A stretch of DNA of 64,000 nt from Amyloporia xantha (Eukaryota; Basidiomycota; Agaricomycetes; Polyporales; Adustoporiaceae), in contig JAYKKR010000009.1 of the NCBI GenBank assembly GCA_036971615.1, positions 372,001 to 436,000 of the forward strand. The letters run 5' to 3'. A program made the translations under genes and the position numbers. Positions 58,656 through 64,000 of this stretch are shown in pieces. The notes beneath the pieces were generated by a model. That model had not been told where the DNA came from. It ran no database searches and was given only the letters and a program-made list of their open reading frames with translations. How positions within the stretch are numbered: position 1 is the stretch's first letter; each line of letters starts with the position of its first letter.

Positions 58656-60176
58656 ATGGCCGCAACCGCGCGCTCACATGCACATTCCACCATTAACCTT
58701 CTTTCACTCAATTTCGATGTCCTCTCAGATATCTTGTTGTTTCTTTCCCCAGGAGATGCTCACCGCCTGGCACTCACGTCACGAGAATCATACTCGCTCG
58801 CAATCAGCAGAGCCCTCTCTGAGGTGGATGTGAGCGACACTTCGCAGGCCGAATTATTCTTCAAATGTGTACTCTCCTACGCTCCAGAGAAGCTACTTCT
58901 TATACAAGACCTGAGGTTTGATGTAATTTTCGACGTTGAAGAACATGCACCGCTCCTCGCTGACTTGCTGACGCAAACTCGCAACCTCAAGCGCCTTCAT
59001 CTTAATAACAGCGAGGACTTCCTTTCCATCGAACCACGCATCAGAGAGACGATCGCTGCGCTTCGGAATATTGTCGAGCTCGCGCTGATGGAAGGGGGAG
59101 AGCTTACTGTCGGCCTTCTGTCAGAGCTGCGTAGCAGACCCCTCATCCTTGGTTATGTGTGTGACGATCAATGGGGAGATCGTAATCTTACCCCGTTGTT
59201 CACCAGTCCTGCTCTACGAGACTTGGAAACCCTCATTCTTCGAGGCGTTGATAATGAAGCTGGCATATATATCACCGACGTCAATCATCCGCCATACCTA
59301 GCCCTTCGTGTTCTGCACCTGATGGAAGTGCGCATGCCCATGGATACATTTGTGCATGCATTCCCCAGCATTCGAACACTCTCTATGACCGAAGTTGGTA
59401 GCGGACTGGACGATGACAGTCCGCCCCACCCGCTCTGCTGGCCGTCATTGGATTACGTTCTTGGCCAATACCACGGCATGGGTATCTGGAGGGTGACTTG
59501 TCCTGTGCACCACCTGGAGCTGAGGCCGACGACGATTGAAGAGCTCAAGGACATGACTGAGAGTGAGACTGCCAACATCTTGCGTGCAGTCAAAGACATG
59601 TCACCGGTGGTACTCACAATGGACTTGAACGCGGATCATGGCCCAGGGCTATGGTTGCCTCTTGTGACTGTTGTCCCGAGATTGGTATGTCTTTGTCTGG
59701 AAGTGCGCTCGAAAGATTCGTCGGGCGCCCCTCTCCTAACGTGGACAGTAAGTAGTTGTCATTCATCAAACACTCGCCATTAATTATCCTTATGATGTTG
59801 CACAAAGGAGACTGTCCTACCGATTTTAGCTTCGCTCAAAATCACTTGTCTCAAGGTCCACGTGAAAGCTTCATACTCCCCGCCTCTACGGTATTCACGA
59901 AGGTCTGGCACAAGCACCGGCGAGTTGGATGAATCCGACTTTTTCCGCGCAGTCGAGCAAATACTTCCGGCCACCCTTGCCAAGTCCATCACTTCTCTGA
60001 AATATCTATCGTTTGCGGCCGATGAAGCGGGTATGTACGAGACAAATGCATGGTGGCGGATTTCTGAAACGGAAGGCAAGCGTGTCATGGAGCCGTTTTC
60101 AACGAGCGAAGGTGAGAATTTACTTGAACGCTTGCGCTCCGAGCCTGGTGCAGCAACTGCGAGTTTGTCAGGTTGA
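58656..60176 (+). CDS. F-box protein, copy E
   Basis: Exons 58656-59747 and 59808-60176; 486 residues. The N-terminus has a longer start (MAATARSHAHSTINLLSLNF) and a more diverged F-box (LSDILLFLSPGDAHRLALTS). The stretch 59352-59545 is nearly identical to copy B, and the next codons (IEELKDMTESE) match copy A, so the gene is a mosaic. The intron position and phase are those of the family. Exon 2 encodes the usual ITSLKYLSF and RLRSEPGA segments. It appears fully functional and is the most distant of the five copies at its 5' end. Presumed SCF substrate receptor. Confidence 0.85.
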
Positions 60177-61227
60177 CGTTGCCGATAATATCTGAGATTC
60201 GATAGACTTACGAACATATGTACCATTTTCATACGCACGTTCAGAAGACGCCCCGTTAGAATGAACATGTAGTGCTAATGATGAGAGAATCAGGGCGCAA
60301 CTCGGCGATGGAACGAGTGTGGGTCTAGCTTAGAGATGAGTTCGAATATATTCAAGGAAATATTCAAGGCATCCCAGCCCGAAAGCCGATTTGAGCTTAA
60401 CATACATGTTGACTTTCACATAATATATATCCATTCAGAATAGAGTCCTTCCATCCGATCTACACAGGTGTCGTGCATCGGGGGAGATGTGCCAATGACG
60501 GGGGCGGCCTACAACTGCATGCGTACACTCTCCTCTCTTCGCCCCTTTTGCGTGTCATCGTCGTTGTCGTTGTCGTTGTCGTCACGACTCAGAATCGTCA
60601 CCGTACGTAGACTGCTGACTCCAACTCCATCACGACGCGATCGATTCGGAGACCGCGTTCTCCGTGCGCGAACCTTTCTGTGAACAGATTAGCTCGTATG
60701 AGATCTATTAACCATTTTTCCTGAGGACACTTCACAGAGTTGGTCCTCATCGACTCGGTCTCTAGCATCGTGCTTCCCAACTTCATGAGCGGATGCCAAG
60801 TGACTGTTCGCTCACGAAAGTAATCGTGTGTCACTCTTTTTGAAACAACGTTCCAGCCAACCTAATGGCTCGTTGTACCAGTTTCGGTCTTCGAGAGACA
60901 CACGGCATTGCGTGCACGCACTAAGAGCATTTATGGATTGCCATTTCGGCGCTGCATATCAGTCATAAATCCGTCTCAGAAGAATGACTTCACCCGACGC
61001 TCATGTCCTAAATCTAGCGGTCCGGGACGTGACCCATCTACTTCAAATATACGGTCCAATGTTCTCTCAATGGCTGAAGTACTGCTCAAAACTAGGAGTC
61101 AGGATTTTTGAAGAGGGTACCAGTATTCAAGAACTTCACTGGCATCAAGTGTACAAGACTATTCAAACTAGTAAAGTCAGGTGGGCCTATACTCGTGTAT
61201 GATAACGCTCACCGAAAGTAGAACACT
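60177..61227. other. Region downstream of the F-box array
   Basis: The first 200 bp still match the downstream block of other copies (GAGTTCGAATATATTCAAGG). After that only short frames occur, for example a 72-codon one at 60984-61202, without domains. A TCGTTG microsatellite lies at about 60557-60584. Confidence 0.45.
60557..60584. repeat. TCGTTG microsatellite
   Basis: Three to four direct units of TCGTTG, slightly imperfect at the ends. Confidence 0.6.
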
Positions 61228-62872
61228 CTACAAGCGTGAAGCTTCCACTTCAGTCACCTGGTCTATGACAGTCTCTAATTCGGGAGGTGGATGAGCAGCT
61301 TCTATTGCTTTGACAGCGAAGGCAGTCGACAAGCCACGGTTGCCGATCATGACTTCACCCGTTCCAAAGCGATACACCGGAGCCACTTCCCATCCGCCGT
61401 CCTCACATTGCAACGAAAGCAAACGCTGCAAATCGATGTCGTTGGCGACTCCAACTTGAGTACATACTAGGATACGCGCTGCTAACGCCACAGGATCGCC
61501 TTCTGCTCCGATCCTTTCTTGGACGCATTCAACGAGGAGGGATGCGAGCTGCGATGCAACATGTGGATCGTCCGAATGAGCCAAGAGGCGGCCCGGGAAA
61601 TAGAGAAAGATGTCCGGAGAGGCATAGTATGGCGATCCTCCAAGATATCCACGGCGGAGAAGGACCTGGCGGATGAAGTGCAATGACTCGTAAAGCTCAC
61701 GGCCGCGGCCTTGTGCGTGGAAAAGGGCCATCACGTTGACAACCACCACATGGTCCATACCATGTTGACTTTCGTCGAAGTATGTCTGGTACATGACCAT
61801 TAGTAAGACAGCGTGCCGGGATCGTGCAGCTGCTCACCTGAAATGTACCGTCAAAATTCTTGTGCTTCAGCATCATATCCATGATGTCTGCAACCTCTTT
61901 CGGGTCTCGTTCAAGAATGGAAAGCGCCAATGAAGTGGTGTTCAGGTCGTTAGGAACATGTTCGCATCCCGATGGTTTTTCTGTCAATTCATGTATCCCT
62001 CGTCTCAGCTTCATGGAACAGAGAGAGATATATACTTGCCTCGGAAAAAATTCCAAGTACCGGAGCAGTCCGGCAGCTGCACCAAAGTTCTGATTACGAG
62101 GAAGATATAAAGTGTGGTCTAATGACAGATAAAGTCGTACATACCTGTCGCCGGTCAACTCCAACATGAGAAGCTGCGCCAAATTTTCCTTATATATGAA
62201 ACCGTCGGCAGTGACGGATTCCATTCTCCCAGCATGGAGGCGGAGAAAGTCTCGCCCCCTTTGGCTCGGCGGTCGAAATATATCCCACAGAAGCTGCATA
62301 TCCTCCATCTGGTCGGTGAAGACGATCCCCCGAATCCCTAAAGAGCGAGCCGCTTCTACATTTTCCGTCTTGTCGTCGACAAAAACGGCTCGCCCAGGGT
62401 CGAGCTCGTTGTCTGCTAGGACACGGCGATAAATTTCAAGATTGGGTTTGCGTTCACCGATGAGACTGGAAATGTATACTTTGTCGAACAGGGTCCAGCC
62501 AATCAGTCTCGTGAGAATATACTCGTAGTCGGGGACGGAGATGTTGGAGAGGGCGAAGACGAGCAATCTTTCCTGAGACTAAGCTTTGAGCGCGCGGACA
62601 AGAGAAATCATCCTATTGTTCGGCTCCAGACTTTCTCGAGCTTGCCGGAAAGTATCCGCGATTTCCCCTGCATCGAGAGAGAATTCCTCCGCAAGCCGTT
62701 GGTAACAATCAACCTGTGACCAGCGGCCACACTCGAAGTCGGACCATGTCGCAGACGAAATAATGGATCGGAGAGTGGAAGGCGAAAGGCTTGTAGTGGT
62801 GTTCCGGGACCAGGTGTATAGGACGTCCCCAAGATCTAGTATGAGAGCCTGATACGAATAATTGGAGGCCAT
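61228..62872 (-). pseudogene. HAD hydrolase / class II terpene cyclase fusion (drimane-type), with in-frame stop
   Basis: Minus-strand exons 62872-62145, 62089-62040, 61980-61838, 61785-61228; 493 codons with the terminal stop. The N-terminal HAD domain shows motif I ILDLGDVL (residues 11-18), motif II FALSN, Lys motif GERKPN and motif IV VFVDDKTENVEAARSLGI. The C-terminal half is a class II terpene-cyclase beta domain: DLNTT at 271-275 in the place of DxDTT, and the QW-type motif LQCEDGGWE near the end. Such fusions (AstC of Aspergillus, AncC of Antrodia) protonate farnesyl diphosphate to give drimane skeletons. Two departures: TAG at 62581-62579 (codon 98) interrupts the HAD domain, and the middle Asp of DxDTT is Asn. 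Intron 2 is a GC-AG intron. Otherwise all exons are open, so inactivation is recent, or the stop is an allele or sequencing error. Confidence 0.75.
62579..62581 (-). other. In-frame TAG in the HAD domain
   Basis: The frame is unchanged on both sides (LVRALKA before, SQERLLVFALSN after), and no GT-AG pair can remove the codon without losing the conserved helix. A single C-to-T change from CAG (Gln) would explain it. Confidence 0.75.
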
Positions 62873-64000
62873 TGGGTTACAGAGAAGTCGATGAATAGGG
62901 TAGATGAGAAGACTCGCTTTTATATTTCAATCCAGTGGCAAGGAACCAGCATGATTCCGGAAAGCGGTGTCAGCCAACGATTCAGTCTGTCCATCTGGTT
63001 GTCATATTGACTCCTGTGTCAGAGAAGATGTACAGACAACTCGGCTTGATATTGGGCCGCGAAGGTCTCCACATCGTCAAAGGTCTTCCATATAAGCTTG
63101 ATTGATATGCCAACAACGGAAGTCCGGTTCGACCGTTTCCGATGGTAGCTGCAGAACGATAGCTAATGGCGCCGCATGAACCTCGCTTCAAGTTTAGTCA
63201 TCTCCATACATCCATCCAAGAGTCCAATTTCTGAAATTCAAATTTACATCAGCTTGACATGGTACAGGCCAGCGATAGCGTTGGACCGTGTGGATAATCA
63301 TAATGCTCCTACTATTTTTGCAACAAACGGTGTGTCCTTGGTGTCCGACCCATTAGGAGGTGGTAGGAGGACACTTGTCAGAGTTGAACGACACCTAAGG
63401 CCCGATTGCCGGCTGCACATAGCACTCCATAGGAAAGGCCCGGTAGGCGGGGGACAGCAGCTTTGATGCTATCCGCAATGTGGAGGAGAGCATGGATAGT
63501 GACGAGACATGTTCTAATGTGGTCAGGCGTATGTTGGTAGTATATACGGGAAGATATACGGATTTGTATTCATCAAACAATCCACTTGAATAAAATGAAC
63601 AGCACTCACTTTTCATATTCCTTCACCTAGTCAGGCTATGAGCCCTTGCCGCAACGTGAGAATGTAACGCGAAGCACATGCAGGAGGCGTACTAAATCAA
63701 GGAAATTGCAATAGTACTATTGATACTTGCGGTAACTTGCCATGTGGGATTTGTCTAACAAGACGGGCGCGACGTGGAGAGTCCGCATGGACCACGAGTC
63801 AGCAGTGTAGGCAGACTTATCGCTTTCGGTATTTGGGGTACATGGTCCGGATGCTGAGGGTATAGTACTTCCTGACGTAACGGTTGCCGTCCCAAAGGTC
63901 TTCTGGCAGGTCGGCACCGACGGTATTTGATATTGCTCGCGCCCCAATTGGTCAGGCCACTGTCAGGCCTTTGAATACTCCAGTCCAAAAAAGATTCTTG
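62873..64000. other. Upstream region of the HAD-cyclase gene
   Basis: This 1.1 kb stretch up to the window edge contains the promoter of the minus-strand gene. Frames under 100 residues occur on both strands, none recognisable. A neighbouring biosynthetic gene might lie just beyond the window. Confidence 0.4.

Noticed and set aside
1..64000. CRISPR arrays, rRNA genes, reverse transcriptase or transposase genes
   Set aside because: None seen; the composition and splicing are eukaryotic and no such coding motifs were found.

Overview
This window is nuclear DNA of a filamentous basidiomycete, most likely an Agaricomycete of the polypore/agaric type. Genes are split by short introns of about 50-70 bp with GTAAGT/GTATGT donors and CTAAC/CTGAC-like branch sites. 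Proteins are typical of that class (fungal AIG1-like GTPases, large F-box families, MYND proteins, a HAD-terpene cyclase fusion). There is no bacterial-style operon structure. Exon limits were read by eye from splice signals, reading phase and protein family continuity.

Left accessory block (0.2-12.1 kb): four paralogous P-loop GTPases of the AIG1-like fungal family, in alternating orientation (-,+,-,+), all with the same four-exon structure including a 34-nt micro-exon that carries the P-loop. Between them are gene-free spacers of 1.8-3.4 kb.

Central conserved block (13.2-32.9 kb): a WD40/DUF2415 protein (-), a C2H2 zinc-finger factor resembling Crz1 (-), a 5.6 kb stretch with no supportable gene, an ankyrin/SEC-C/MYND protein (+), a conserved low-complexity protein (-), and a Ser/Pro-rich protein with Whi5/Nrm1-like features (-). 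Two of these genes carry a single-base frameshift in a G/C homopolymer, which looks more like consensus error than real decay.

Right accessory block (35.3-60.4 kb): tandem segmental duplications of roughly 5 kb carrying a two-exon F-box gene, a small coiled-coil/membrane gene and a minus-strand F-box remnant. Five F-box copies (A-E), one eroded relic and several pseudogenes are present. The copies are mosaic, indicating gene conversion. The array is broken by a 1.3 kb fold-back element and by two small insertions with the same 3' end and 9-bp flanking direct repeats. An uncharacterised gene with a mitochondrial-type leader (-) sits inside the array.

Right end (61.2-62.9 kb): a HAD-hydrolase/class II terpene cyclase fusion (-) of the type that makes drimane sesquiterpenes in other fungi. 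It has one in-frame stop and an Asn in place of the middle Asp of the DxDTT motif.

The core genes are regulatory housekeeping types. The flanks are two rapidly duplicating families (GTPase, F-box) plus a specialised-metabolism gene, a common core/accessory layout in these fungi.
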